Below, piece by piece: positions 33,240-41,839 of a stretch of 64,000 nucleotides of DNA (position 1 is its first letter; each line of letters begins with the position of its first letter). The notes beneath the pieces were generated by a model. It saw only the letters and a list, made by a program, of their open reading frames with translations, had not been told where the DNA came from and did not search any database. This DNA comes from FEB-12 sp964503315. Lineage in GTDB: Bacteria > Zixibacteria > MSB-5A5 > GN15 > FEB-12. The position numbers and the translations under genes were made by a program. The stretch lies in contig CAZCZL010000004.1 of NCBI GenBank assembly GCA_964503315.1, positions 181,238 through 245,237 on the forward strand, read 5' to 3'.

Positions 33240-34277
33240 ATGCGACACATCGGAAGTCTCGTCACATTCCTATGCCTATTGGCAGGCATTTCCGCCGCTC
33301 AACCGACGGATGATCCGTACTTGACGCCTGCCCGTCAGCAATTCCTGGTATCCGTTCAGCGCCTACTCTTCGATGACCGCTTTGTCGAGGCAGACTCTGT
33401 TATCGCCGCCTATAGGCAGTCCGCACCGTTTGACCCGACCGGGATTCTCTTTCAGGCTGGCTCGCTGGTTACCCAGATGACCGACCGTGAGGAAGAAATA
33501 TCCCCCGATCTCTTCAAAGCACTGATTGATTCCTGTCTGAAGCTGACCGACGACATCCTCGATCTCGGCACGCCGCGCGAGCGGGCGTGGCGGTATCTGA
33601 TCCGCGGCCATGCGCATGCGTATCGCTCTATCTATTCTTCACACTTTGGATCATTCACCTCGGCGATTGACCACGGATTTGATGCCAAGGGAGAATACCA
33701 GCGCGGTCTCAAGGCGGACAGTACTCTATACGACCTCTACTTCGGACTTGGGTCATATCATTACTGGAAATCCGCAAAAGCCGGATTCCTGCGATGGATC
33801 GGGATATTCAACAATGATAAGAAAAAGGGGATTCGCGAGCTTCAATTGGCCGCGGATTCTTCGCTCGTTTCCCGCGAAGCCGCCACCAACGCCCTTATCT
33901 GGGTCTATTTCGACAATGACCAGTTCGAGGATGCCAAGTCACTGGTCGACTCTGCCATGCACCGCTATCCCAATGGCAAAGCGTTTCTCTGGCCACTGGC
34001 CAAAGCGCTGTATGAAAAGAAGGAGTTTGCCGCAGCCTCGACGACCTTCGCCGAGCTCCGTCGCCGCCTGATCAATCAGCCCGGCAACTATTACAATCTG
34101 ATCGAATGTGATTACTATTTGACGAAATGCCACGATCGCCTGAAACAGGATGACCTGGCGATGTCGGCGGCCCAGCAATTTGTGGATTACTACGACAAAC
34201 TGACGCATGAAGTATTGGAGCGTCAGCGCGGAAATCTCAGCTACCTCAAGAAAGTCGCCAACCGGAAAACCGGCTAA
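33240..34277 (+). CDS. Exported tetratricopeptide-repeat-like protein
   Basis: 345 residues. The signal peptide ends ISAA-Q. The rest is helical with TPR-like spacing (A-x-L-x7-Y-F pairs: ALIWVYFDNDQFEDAKSLVD, ALYEKKEFAAASTTFAELRR). Likely periplasmic. It lies about 50 nt after the anti-sigma gene and may be in its operon, so a role in the envelope signal pathway is possible. Its 3' end overlaps the convergent HD-protein gene by 4 nt. Confidence 0.75.
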   Translation: MRHIGSLVTFLCLLAGISAAQPTDDPYLTPARQQFLVSVQRLLFDDRFVEADSVIAAYRQSAPFDPTGILFQAGSLVTQMTDREEEISPDLFKALIDSCLKLTDDILDLGTPRERAWRYLIRGHAHAYRSIYSSHFGSFTSAIDHGFDAKGEYQRGLKADSTLYDLYFGLGSYHYWKSAKAGFLRWIGIFNNDKKKGIRELQLAADSSLVSREAATNALIWVYFDNDQFEDAKSLVDSAMHRYPNGKAFLWPLAKALYEKKEFAAASTTFAELRRRLINQPGNYYNLIECDYYLTKCHDRLKQDDLAMSAAQQFVDYYDKLTHEVLERQRGNLSYLKKVANRKTG

Positions 34278-36379
34278 CTCGGCTGTTGCACTGGAGTGCG
34301 CGAGCTTTCATCCAATAACCGGCATCCTTCCATCATCAACGATTCATTCGAATAGAACGTATTCGACGGCGGCAACTGATCGATGCCGATCGTCTGGATG
34401 GTCCAGGTCCCCTGCGTCCACGCGATCGCCTCATAGAAGGCGTCCGGCCCCTGTTTGGTCCCGCACTCCGCAAAGGTTATGGCTCCCTGACAGAGATACA
34501 AGATCAGCTTGCCGGAAGCAGAGTTGACCGTCAACCGCGCGGTCTTGCGGCTCGGCCCCAGTGCCTGAATTAGATCGATCAGGTTCATCTCTTCGAGATG
34601 TCCGACCGCGCCAGACTGCTGGACGATCTCTTCCCGCTCTTTCGCTTTTGCCTCGATGCGCGCGCGAATCTTCTTCATCTTGATGAGCAGGACGTTCAGG
34701 TTGTCATCGGCCGGGATGACATCCTCGATCCCCTTTTCCAGAAGACCGGTCATTTGCGGCGCCAGTGAACCATCGGTCAGCAGGAAGGTCGGTACCTTGT
34801 CGACTGCTACGCCCAGATCTATCAGCTTCTCGACCAGCGAACTGATAGCGATCGCGCCGCTGGCTTCGTGGATCACCAGGATATCCGGATGACTGCGCTT
34901 GTACAGCTCCGCGAACTCAGCCGGATCGGTCTCCACAATGAGACGGAATCCCGCCTGTTTGATTCGTTGCTCGATATCCCCCAGCTTCTCTCTATCCTGC
35001 GAGAGAAGGACCACCTGGCTGTATTTTTCCAGAGTCGAAATAGACAGGATCTCTTCCTGGACCATCGCGATGAATGCTTCCACCACTTCGGTGAGGAACA
35101 ACTTTCCGACCAGGTCACGATATTTACGTTTGATAGCGTCGAATTTGTCGAGCGTCAGCGTCATGTCTGGGCGCATTGTCTCGCAAAAGATATCTACGAC
35201 AGTAAGGATATTCCCGCCGAGCACTTCGATCGGCAGCCGCTTGGTGAATTTCTCGCGCAGGTTGATATACATTGAGCGGAGTATCTCAATTACCAGCGGC
35301 TGGTAGTTCAGCGAACTGAGCAGTTTGACCGTCAGATTGATATACTCTCGATGATCCTGCTCGGCCGTGTTTCCGTAGTAGAACTTGGAGAGGTCATGCA
35401 AGTAACCGGCGTTGGTGATGATCAAGCGGTCCTTATCGGCCAATTCCAACCGACGGCAGAGCTTGTCGACATACTGCCCCACGCGGGCGCTGTGATTATT
35501 CACCACGCCGTCATCCGACGAAAGCAACGAGGTGAACAGCTCCAGATTGCGTACCAGAAGGTCGGCCTCCAGCGTACCGGCATCAAGAGACAGCAGCAAT
35601 CCGGCCGCGTTCTCGTAATATCTGACGCGCGTTTTGGGCGATATCTTGCGGAGTCGATCAATCAAGTCGATGTAATCGCCGGGAACTGTATCCTGGATCA
35701 AGACTGAGTGGAACCGTTGGTTCCCTATTAACTGGATGGCGTCATCCGCCGAATCGGTCCGCTTGACCCGATACTCCCCCTGCTCCAGTAGCGACTGCAT
35801 TTTGTCGCCGGAATCCGGATCATCGGTCACCAGAAGTATCGCGCTTTGAGGGTAGAAAGAATCAGAACCTGACGGTCCCGCGCTGATATGCGGTACGACC
35901 AACTGCTCTGCCTGTTCGATCGGCAGCGCTTTCCCCAAATAATGCTTGGAGATCGCCATATTAAGCGCCAGTTCGGCGGCGACATACGGCTTGATCTGTT
36001 TTCCCGAGGCGACAAACTCAAGTTCATGTAGAAGTTCTTCGCGATATGGGTCCTCGCAGGCCACCAGCAGCATGTTCTTGGATGGATCATACGCGAACGG
36101 CATGACCTTTCGCGCAACCGCAACCGTTGCCGGAAGCATATCAACTATCGCATCAGGTATATCGATTTTGGAGAGGACAATTCCCTCGCACCCCATCTGG
36201 GTGGCCAGGGCGCGAACCAGGCTGGCTTCGTCAAGAAATCCCAGCGTCAGAAGTTGTGAACCGAGGCGCCCACCAAACAGCTTCTGGCGCTGGAGCGCTT
36301 GAGCAAGTTGGTCATCGGTGACGAGTTGTTCACGAAGTAGAACTTCGTCCAATCGGGGGACATGTCTAGAGTCGGTCAT
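34274..36379 (-). CDS. Five-module signalling protein: MshEN, REC-like, HD, REC-like, PATAN
   Basis: 701 residues in five parts. Residues 1-155 are a GspE/MshE N-terminal domain (a known c-di-GMP-binding type; FGGRLGSQLLTLGFLD is typical). Residues 180-290 are a receiver-like domain without a clear phospho-Asp triad. Residues 292-450 are an HD-type helical domain with H296 and H328-D329 (YLHDLSKF) but no GYP motif. Residues 455-575 are a second receiver-like domain. Residues 590-700 are a DUF4388/PATAN domain. It likely integrates c-di-GMP or output signals; enzyme activity is uncertain. Confidence 0.8.
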   Translation of the reverse strand: MTDSRHVPRLDEVLLREQLVTDDQLAQALQRQKLFGGRLGSQLLTLGFLDEASLVRALATQMGCEGIVLSKIDIPDAIVDMLPATVAVARKVMPFAYDPSKNMLLVACEDPYREELLHELEFVASGKQIKPYVAAELALNMAISKHYLGKALPIEQAEQLVVPHISAGPSGSDSFYPQSAILLVTDDPDSGDKMQSLLEQGEYRVKRTDSADDAIQLIGNQRFHSVLIQDTVPGDYIDLIDRLRKISPKTRVRYYENAAGLLLSLDAGTLEADLLVRNLELFTSLLSSDDGVVNNHSARVGQYVDKLCRRLELADKDRLIITNAGYLHDLSKFYYGNTAEQDHREYINLTVKLLSSLNYQPLVIEILRSMYINLREKFTKRLPIEVLGGNILTVVDIFCETMRPDMTLTLDKFDAIKRKYRDLVGKLFLTEVVEAFIAMVQEEILSISTLEKYSQVVLLSQDREKLGDIEQRIKQAGFRLIVETDPAEFAELYKRSHPDILVIHEASGAIAISSLVEKLIDLGVAVDKVPTFLLTDGSLAPQMTGLLEKGIEDVIPADDNLNVLLIKMKKIRARIEAKAKEREEIVQQSGAVGHLEEMNLIDLIQALGPSRKTARLTVNSASGKLILYLCQGAITFAECGTKQGPDAFYEAIAWTQGTWTIQTIGIDQLPPSNTFYSNESLMMEGCRLLDESSRTPVQQPS

Positions 36380-36647
36380 AGTTCGTTTCGTTCGTTCTTG
36401 TGCCCTATCAGACTATACAAGGATCTGTGGCCGCCGGACACCGGACGCCGCGATTTACTCGTTCAATAGTTCAAAAGCGCTCCCCACCCGTTGAAAACGG
36501 CCTCCACTCCCGCTCCCCTTTTATCGGCTAAATCGTTCTAAATTTGAGTCTTAGGCTGGATATTGGAGCGCGGAATTTCTTCACTTCTCCACCTCCATGT
36601 CGTTTCGACAGTTGCAGGAATGACCGCAATTCAGTAGTTTCTCCCCC

Positions 36648-37703
36648 ATGGATGACCGTCGAAAAGAGATCACTGTCAAATTGACCGCCGAAGTCAGTTG
36701 CGCGGGTTGAGCTTCCAAACTCGGGCCGGCGGTGCTGGCCGAAGCTCTCAAATCGCTGCCGCAGTCGCAGCACCCGGACCTGATCGTCGGCTTTAACAAG
36801 GCCGATGATGCCGGGGTTTTTCGTCTCTCGGAAAACCTCGCGCTGGTCCAGACGGTCGACTTCTTTCCGCCGATCGTCGATGACCCCTATTGGTTCGGCC
36901 AGATAGCGGCGGCGAACGCCCTTTCCGATGTCTTTGCCATGGGCGGCAAACCGCTCACCGCGCTGAATATCGTCGGTTTCCCGGCCTCAACCATGCCTTT
37001 GTCGATCCTCACCGAGATACTTCGCGGTGGCGCTGAGAAAGTCGAAGAGGCTGGTGCGGTGGTTGTGGGCGGTCACTCAATCAAGGACAAAGAACTGAAA
37101 TTCGGCATCTCAGTGACTGGCATCGTCGACCCGAACAAAGTAGTCACCAACTCCGGTGCCAGACCGGGGGATGTCATTTTCTTGACGAAACCGCTCGGCA
37201 CCGGCCTCATAACTACAGGCATCAAGCGAGGCAAAGTGAGTGATAACCTCGCCATGACCGCGATCAAAAGCATGGCGGCACTCAATCGCACTGCCGCTGA
37301 ATTGATGGTCAAGCATTCTGCTCACGCGGCTACTGATATCACCGGATACGGCCTGCTCGGACACGCCTATGAGATGGCCTCCGGCTCAAATGTCTCGATT
37401 CGAATCACTGCCTCTGCGTTGCCGCTGCTTCCTGATGTTTTGATGCTCGCCGAACTTGGCATGATTCCCGGCGGCGCCAATGATAACCGCGCCTACCTCC
37501 AGTCGTTTGTTTCGGTCGCCTCCTCGGTCGATAAGCATCTCGAAGTGGTGATGTATGACCCGCAGACCTCTGGCGGGCTGTTTATCGCTCTGCCGGAGTC
37601 ACACGCCGACGCTTTCCAGAACGATGCCAGCTCTACGGGATTGCTTGCCGCGCGTATCGGTCGGGTGGAGCCGCTTTCCTCAAAGCATCTGCTTGTTGAC
37701 TAA
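36648..37703 (+). CDS. selD: Selenophosphate synthetase SelD, selenoprotein (Sec at codon 21)
   Basis: 351 residues when the TGA at 36708-36710 is read as selenocysteine. The N-terminus reads KLTAEVSCAG-U-ASKLGP, exactly the SelD active-site loop (Sec or Cys followed by an essential Lys). Later blocks are NKADDAGVF, TVDFFPPIVDDPYWFGQIAA and MYDPQTSGGLF. It makes selenophosphate from selenide and ATP for Sec-tRNA and 2-selenouridine. A SECIS hairpin follows the UGA. No clear ribosome-binding site precedes ATG 36648. Gene callers that stop at TGA would begin this gene near 36732 and lose the active site. Confidence 0.94.
36709..36747 (+). promoter_or_regulatory. Bacterial SECIS element in selD
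   Basis: Outer stem GAGCTTC (36709-36715) / GAAGCTC (36741-36747), an 8-nt asymmetric bulge, inner stem GGCCGGC / GCTGGCC with one G-U pair, and apical loop GGT (36731-36733). The loop starts 20 nt after the UGA and opens with G, as SelB-type SECIS hairpins require. Confidence 0.88.
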
Positions 37704-37776
37704 CCGGTTGCGGGGCTGATGAGACTCCGCTTGATCGTATTGTCGATGTCATAAGTCCATTTACTCTACTTTCCCC

Positions 37777-37806
37777 TTTACAGCCTGTACCCCCCGACCG
37801 TATTAT
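37777..37806 (+). promoter_or_regulatory. Candidate promoter of the first superoxide dismutase gene
   Basis: TTTACA (37777-37782), 18-nt spacer, TATTAT (37801-37806), about 48 nt upstream of the ATG. Confidence 0.5.
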
Positions 37807-37854
37807 CTGCCTGCTTGTAGTGGCCATCAAATCTTAGCACAAGGAGGCTACACC

Positions 37855-38478
37855 ATGGCTGACCGTTACAAAGTGAAACCACTCCCCTACGCCTACGATA
37901 AACTCGACGGCATCTCTCAGCAGACCAACACCTTCCACCATGACACCCACTATGCCGGGTATGTCAAAAAACGAAACGAAGTAATGGAAAAGTTGGCCGC
38001 AGCGGATCGCTCCGCCGCCAACGCCAACTACTCAGAATTCGGCGGCTTAAAGCGTCACGAAACTTTCAATGCCGCTGGCCAGCGTCTGCATGAGCTCTAC
38101 TGGGATATTCTCGGTGGCGACGGCAAGCCGAATGGCGAAGTCCTCAAACATATCGAGCGTTCCTACGGCTCGTTCGACAATTGGGTCGCCGATTTCAAGG
38201 CATCTTCGATGATCGCACTCGGTTGGGTGATCCTCGCCTGGGATCCGGGCGATGATAACCTCTACAACTTCACTGGCGACTCACACAACCAGGGCGGTGT
38301 CTGGGGAACATTTCCACTCCTCGCTATCGATGTTTTCGAGCATGCCTACTACCATGACCAGGGACCGGCCCGCGCAAAATATATCGATGCGTTTGTGAAG
38401 AATATCAACTGGCAGGAAGTGGAACGCCGCTACCAGATCTTCAAGAAGATCGCCGGCGAATTCAAAGCCAACTGGTAA
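37855..38478 (+). CDS. Superoxide dismutase, Fe/Mn family (divergent)
   Basis: 207 residues with AAGGAGG before the ATG. Metal ligands are H28 (FHHDTHYAGYV), a histidine in RLHELYWDILGGDG, and Asp/His in AIDVFEHAYYHD. An insert (KLAAADRSAANANYSEFGGL) and the missing second His of the usual HH pair mark it as a divergent branch. It converts superoxide to peroxide and oxygen. No signal peptide, so cytoplasmic. A second, more standard SOD lies 3.4 kb away, beyond the cytochrome complex. Confidence 0.93.
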   Translation: MADRYKVKPLPYAYDKLDGISQQTNTFHHDTHYAGYVKKRNEVMEKLAAADRSAANANYSEFGGLKRHETFNAAGQRLHELYWDILGGDGKPNGEVLKHIERSYGSFDNWVADFKASSMIALGWVILAWDPGDDNLYNFTGDSHNQGGVWGTFPLLAIDVFEHAYYHDQGPARAKYIDAFVKNINWQEVERRYQIFKKIAGEFKANW

Positions 38479-38498
38479 TAGTTAATGAATGAAAATCA

Positions 38499-38550
38499 AA
38501 GGGCAGGTTCTGCCGCTTAACGCAGCGAAGAACCTGCCCTTGTTTTTTTT
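38499..38550 (+). terminator. Intrinsic terminator after the first SOD gene
   Basis: A 13-bp perfect stem (AAGGGCAGGTTCT) with a 17-nt loop is followed by an eight-T run. The stem also ends just before the convergent NrfD gene and may serve it in part. Confidence 0.9.
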
Positions 38551-38551
38551 C

Positions 38552-39778
38552 TTATCCCCTGACCGCGGGGATCTCCGAGGTTGAACTTGTCGGCGGAAGA
38601 TCCTTCTCTCCACCTTCCCATGGCGGAAGCAATCTTGACAGGATCAATAATATGATGAACGGAAGGGTCAACATCACAATTGCCGTGAGCAGTCCTTCTA
38701 TGCCAAACATCTCCAGTTTATAAGTGGTCAAGCCTCGCAAACTTTTCGAGAAAAGCTGGCCGCCTATCACCACGTTCCATCGCGTCGCGAATATGCCCAC
38801 CTGCACCAGCAATGCCGCGCCCAGATAGAGCACGCGCCTCATTTCATCAGGCATCCGACCGAACCTGGCGAATCCAAGGCCGATGAGCGGCGCGAGTGTA
38901 CCCAACAATATCTGTGAGATTATCAGGCTGATAAACAGGCGGCTCGAGATCATCTGGGACAGTATATGAATCGACTCCTCGGATTCGTACAACCGCTGGA
39001 TGAAGTCGAGGAGTTCGAGGGAAAAATCGACCAGGATAGCGTAGAACAGAAGTTCACCCAACTTGTTAACGCACTTCATGTCGATCGATTTCCAGCGAAT
39101 CATCGCGGACACCATGTAGACCAGCAACATCAGCGCGATCCCCGAGACGATCGCCGAGAAGAGAAATACTATAGGCATTAACACGCTGCTCCACCAGGGG
39201 TTCGCTTTAACCGAGCCGAAAATGAAACCGACGTACCCGTGGAGCAGAAACGCCGACGGTATACCCAGAATCGTAATGAACCGGCCGGCCTTCTCGTCGA
39301 AGGCGAGTGACTTCTCTGAAAGATCCGTCGCGCCGAGCGTCAGCGCCTTGTACAGCCAGCGTATTGCGCCTGTCTTCTGCCGCGACCATTCGACTATGTG
39401 GTGACGATAATCAAACCAGATCTCGAGCAGGAGTACCACCATCAGGTACCATGCGTACACAAACCCGAACATGGCCATCGCCGATTGCGTGTGCGGCGTC
39501 AGGAACATTTCAAGGGCGCGCTCCGGCCTCCCCAGGTGGGCCAGGAGTGGCAATGGCGCCACCAGCAGAAACGAGAGTGCGGTAAGAAGTGACAGCCTGT
39601 ACACCGGCTGCAACGCCTTGACCTTAAACACTCGTTCCAGTGAGGCGAGAATGAACGCGCCGGCGACCAGTCCGGTCAGGTAGGGATAAACCACAATGAG
39701 TATCGACCAGTGGAGTTCATACTCATTCGGGTACATGAAGCCTGTCACATGGGGAAACTCGGTTACCATATTAAGCAT
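38552..39778 (-). CDS. NrfD/PsrC-family quinol-interacting membrane subunit
   Basis: 408 residues, about nine to ten membrane helices. The opening HVTGFMYPNEYELHWSILIV and the motif LGRPERALEMFLTPHTQSAMA (LHRP.R-type block) are typical of NrfD/PsrC/DsrP. These subunits exchange electrons with the quinone pool. It follows the FeS and multihaem genes in one operon (15-nt gap). No catalytic molybdopterin subunit is encoded nearby, so the direction of electron flow cannot be told. Confidence 0.9.
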   Translation of the reverse strand: MLNMVTEFPHVTGFMYPNEYELHWSILIVVYPYLTGLVAGAFILASLERVFKVKALQPVYRLSLLTALSFLLVAPLPLLAHLGRPERALEMFLTPHTQSAMAMFGFVYAWYLMVVLLLEIWFDYRHHIVEWSRQKTGAIRWLYKALTLGATDLSEKSLAFDEKAGRFITILGIPSAFLLHGYVGFIFGSVKANPWWSSVLMPIVFLFSAIVSGIALMLLVYMVSAMIRWKSIDMKCVNKLGELLFYAILVDFSLELLDFIQRLYESEESIHILSQMISSRLFISLIISQILLGTLAPLIGLGFARFGRMPDEMRRVLYLGAALLVQVGIFATRWNVVIGGQLFSKSLRGLTTYKLEMFGIEGLLTAIVMLTLPFIILLILSRLLPPWEGGEKDLPPTSSTSEIPAVRG

Positions 39779-39793
39779 GGGATTCTCCTCTTC

Positions 39794-40582
39794 TCACCGG
39801 ACTTCCGCATCCGCGCCCGCGTAGAACACGCGTGGCTCGGTGTTCAGCCAACTCTTGAGGACAGTGACGTCGTTGAATCGCATGAACCGGCTGATCGGAC
39901 TGGCCTGTTCGCCCATCTCTCCGAATACCCTGGCCTGGGTAGGACAAACTTCCACACACGCAGGCAATTCTCCCTTGGTTATCCGGTGATAACAGAAGGT
40001 GCACTTGTCGGCCACTTTCTCAGTCGGATGCAGATAGCGTGCTCCATACGGGCAGGCCTGAATGCAGTAACGACACCCTACACAGTAGTCTTTATCCACG
40101 AGCACGACTCCATCCCGTGAGATGAAGGTCGCGCCGACCGGACAAACCTGAACGCACGGCGCGTTGGCGCAGTGATTGCACAGCTTCGGAACAAAAAACG
40201 CTTTGAGCGATTCTCCTTCTGACTCCGCTGCGGGGAATCCGTCGATCCCGCCATTCGGACTATCAACCATTGCCTCTCCTTCCAGCGGCACACGATAACG
40301 CTCCACCCACGTTCGGAAGAAGACAGGTTCACGCGGAACCTTATTCTCCGTCTTGCAGGCATCCGCGCATCTCCCACAACCAATGCACTTGTGAATATCT
40401 ATCGCCATAGCGTACCGGTGATCTTCCGGTTTGTAGCCTGTTGAATCGGCTTCGGCCGCAAGTACTTCCGGCAGTACGGAAGCGATCAGGATCCAACTGG
40501 GAAGCGTACGCGCGCAGGAACCGAGGAAGTCCCGTCGATTCATTTCCGGCGCTGCGCAGTCTTGTATTTCTCGTTCGCTCAT
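39794..40582 (-). CDS. Tat-exported four-cluster [4Fe-4S] electron-transfer subunit
   Basis: 262 residues from ATG 40582 (GGAGG upstream), overlapping the cytochrome gene stop by 4 nt. The twin-arginine signal NRRDFLGS (followed by a hydrophobic stretch) targets the periplasmic face. Four cysteine clusters follow: CIGCGRCADAC, CNHCANAPCVQVC, CVGCRYCIQAC, and CTFC with CVEVC. This is the DmsB/NrfC/DsrO type. It should pass electrons between the multihaem cytochrome and the NrfD subunit. Confidence 0.93.
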   Translation of the reverse strand: MSEREIQDCAAPEMNRRDFLGSCARTLPSWILIASVLPEVLAAEADSTGYKPEDHRYAMAIDIHKCIGCGRCADACKTENKVPREPVFFRTWVERYRVPLEGEAMVDSPNGGIDGFPAAESEGESLKAFFVPKLCNHCANAPCVQVCPVGATFISRDGVVLVDKDYCVGCRYCIQACPYGARYLHPTEKVADKCTFCYHRITKGELPACVEVCPTQARVFGEMGEQASPISRFMRFNDVTVLKSWLNTEPRVFYAGADAEVR

Positions 40583-41319
40583 AGTTTGGCCTCCGGATAG
40601 TGAGGATAGTGACATTCCCAGCAGAGATATCTTCCACCGTGATCTTTCATGTCGATGCGCGCCACACCCGGGGACGCAACGCTTTCTCGCGAGTGACACC
40701 GACCACAGGTCTCCACGGAACTAGGTTTAACGGCACGAGCAAGACGAGGCTGAGCCGCGTGTTCCTGCGGTACCGTGTGGCAATCGACACAATTGAGTCG
40801 CGCGTGTGTCGAAACCGATTTTTGATTTGAGATCAAACGATGACACGCGCTGCATTCTCCCGATGACCCATCCAGGCGAGGCGAATGCGAATCATGACAG
40901 GTGACACACGGCTCACCGGGGTTGTGCATTTCCGGGAGGATCTGCGGAAATCCTGTCGGCCGCGCCGCGCTGTATCCATGACACAACTGGCAATGCTCTC
41001 TTCCCCGCGGAACCGAAGGCAGTGTCTCACTCTCTCCACTCGCGTGCGAAGCGGCGGCTCCATGACAGGTCTCGCAAGACAGACCAGCATGGCTCGAAAG
41101 TTGTTTTTTCTGGTAGATGTCATCGTGACACTCTGCGCAGACTGCGTAGCCCGCATAGGACATGGGCATTGCGGCAATCTCATCAACAGCCTGCGCCCGA
41201 TAATGCCCGTACTCGCCAAATGTCTCGGGTACAAAGAGTTGCCTAGCCAATACCAAGGCACTCACCAGCACCACGAACAGGATGACTAAGGGCACTAATT
41301 GTTGAGGTACAGATTTCAT
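40579..41319 (-). CDS. Membrane-anchored eight-haem c-type cytochrome
   Basis: 246 residues. An N-terminal membrane helix (about 7-26) is followed by a periplasmic domain with eight CxxCH motifs: CAECH, CETCH, CQLCH, CVTCH, CSACH, CVDCH, CGRCH and CWECH. It heads the cytochrome/FeS/NrfD operon. The spacing resembles NapC/NrfH or doubled tetrahaem cytochromes rather than hydroxylamine reductases. It is either an electron carrier or the terminal enzyme. A strong promoter with palindromes lies upstream. Confidence 0.93.
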   Translation of the reverse strand: MKSVPQQLVPLVILFVVLVSALVLARQLFVPETFGEYGHYRAQAVDEIAAMPMSYAGYAVCAECHDDIYQKKQLSSHAGLSCETCHGAAASHASGESETLPSVPRGREHCQLCHGYSAARPTGFPQILPEMHNPGEPCVTCHDSHSPRLDGSSGECSACHRLISNQKSVSTHARLNCVDCHTVPQEHAAQPRLARAVKPSSVETCGRCHSRESVASPGVARIDMKDHGGRYLCWECHYPHYPEAKL

Positions 41320-41357
41320 GATCTACCCGCTTTTTTCTGTTGCATGGGTACATGGAT

Positions 41358-41374
41358 TGATTATACTATAATCA
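41358..41374. promoter_or_regulatory. Palindrome TGATTA-n5-TAATCA at the -10 region
   Basis: TGATTATA-C-TATAATCA is an 8-bp perfect inverted repeat that overlaps the -10 element (41371-41376) of the cytochrome operon promoter. Likely an operator. Confidence 0.6.
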
Positions 41375-41398
41375 TACAAAGATGGTCCTTTATGTCAA
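41371..41398 (-). promoter_or_regulatory. Promoter of the cytochrome/FeS/NrfD operon
   Basis: Minus strand: consensus -35 TTGACA (41393-41398), 16-nt spacer, -10 TATGAT (41371-41376), about 52 nt from the ATG at 41319. The near-perfect boxes suggest a strong promoter needing repression. Confidence 0.75.
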
Positions 41399-41406
41399 CA
41401 TATTTC

Positions 41407-41423
41407 TAATCATTCTCTGATTA
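41407..41423. promoter_or_regulatory. Second palindrome TAATCA-n5-TGATTA upstream of the -35
   Basis: TAATCA-TTCTC-TGATTA uses the same 6-mer half-sites as the -10 palindrome but in the opposite arrangement. It lies just upstream of the -35 box, so the two sites bracket the promoter. Confidence 0.5.
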
Positions 41424-41604
41424 TTTTCGGACCATCCCGATCTGGTCGGCGCGATCACATTTCAATTCGGATCATTTCTCTGGCCGATCATTCGCATTGC
41501 TGCCTTTCTCACTATGAAGACACCTGGCAAGGCAGCCCGGCTCAATTGTCATTTTAATTGAAAAGAAGATAAACGAACGAACTCTGTGCCCCAGGAGGTT
41601 GTCC

Positions 41605-41733
41605 ATGAGTGCATGGATTGTTTCTGTGCTGGTTCTGATCGTTGTCGAAGCGATCTGCCTTGCCGTACTGATTGGCGCGATTCTGCTGGCATTTTGGCGG
41701 TTCCGTTCTCCACATGCCGGCAAGCCTCACTGA
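41605..41733 (+). CDS. 42-residue single-helix membrane protein
   Basis: The small frame starts at ATG 41605 with a full AGGAGG 6 nt upstream. It encodes MSAWIVSVLV, one long hydrophobic helix of about 27 residues, then a short basic tail (FWRFRSPHAGKPH). The ideal ribosome-binding site and clean membrane segment argue for a real gene. It lies between the cytochrome operon and the second SOD and might be an accessory subunit. No known family recognised. Confidence 0.65.
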   Translation: MSAWIVSVLVLIVVEAICLAVLIGAILLAFWRFRSPHAGKPH

Positions 41734-41787
41734 GGTGAAGCCAGAGCCAGTCGGTTTTGGGAGTGTTCGACGGAAATGAAGAATGGT

Positions 41788-41821
41788 GCGGGATCCACAT
41801 TCCACCAGAAGTGGATCCCGC
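41788..41821. terminator. Hairpin between the small membrane gene and the second SOD gene
   Basis: GCGGGATCCAC / GTGGATCCCGC, an 11-bp perfect stem with a 12-nt loop. Neither side has a good T-run; probably a shared weak terminator or mRNA end. Confidence 0.5.
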
Positions 41822-41839
41822 CATTAGACTACGAAGAAA

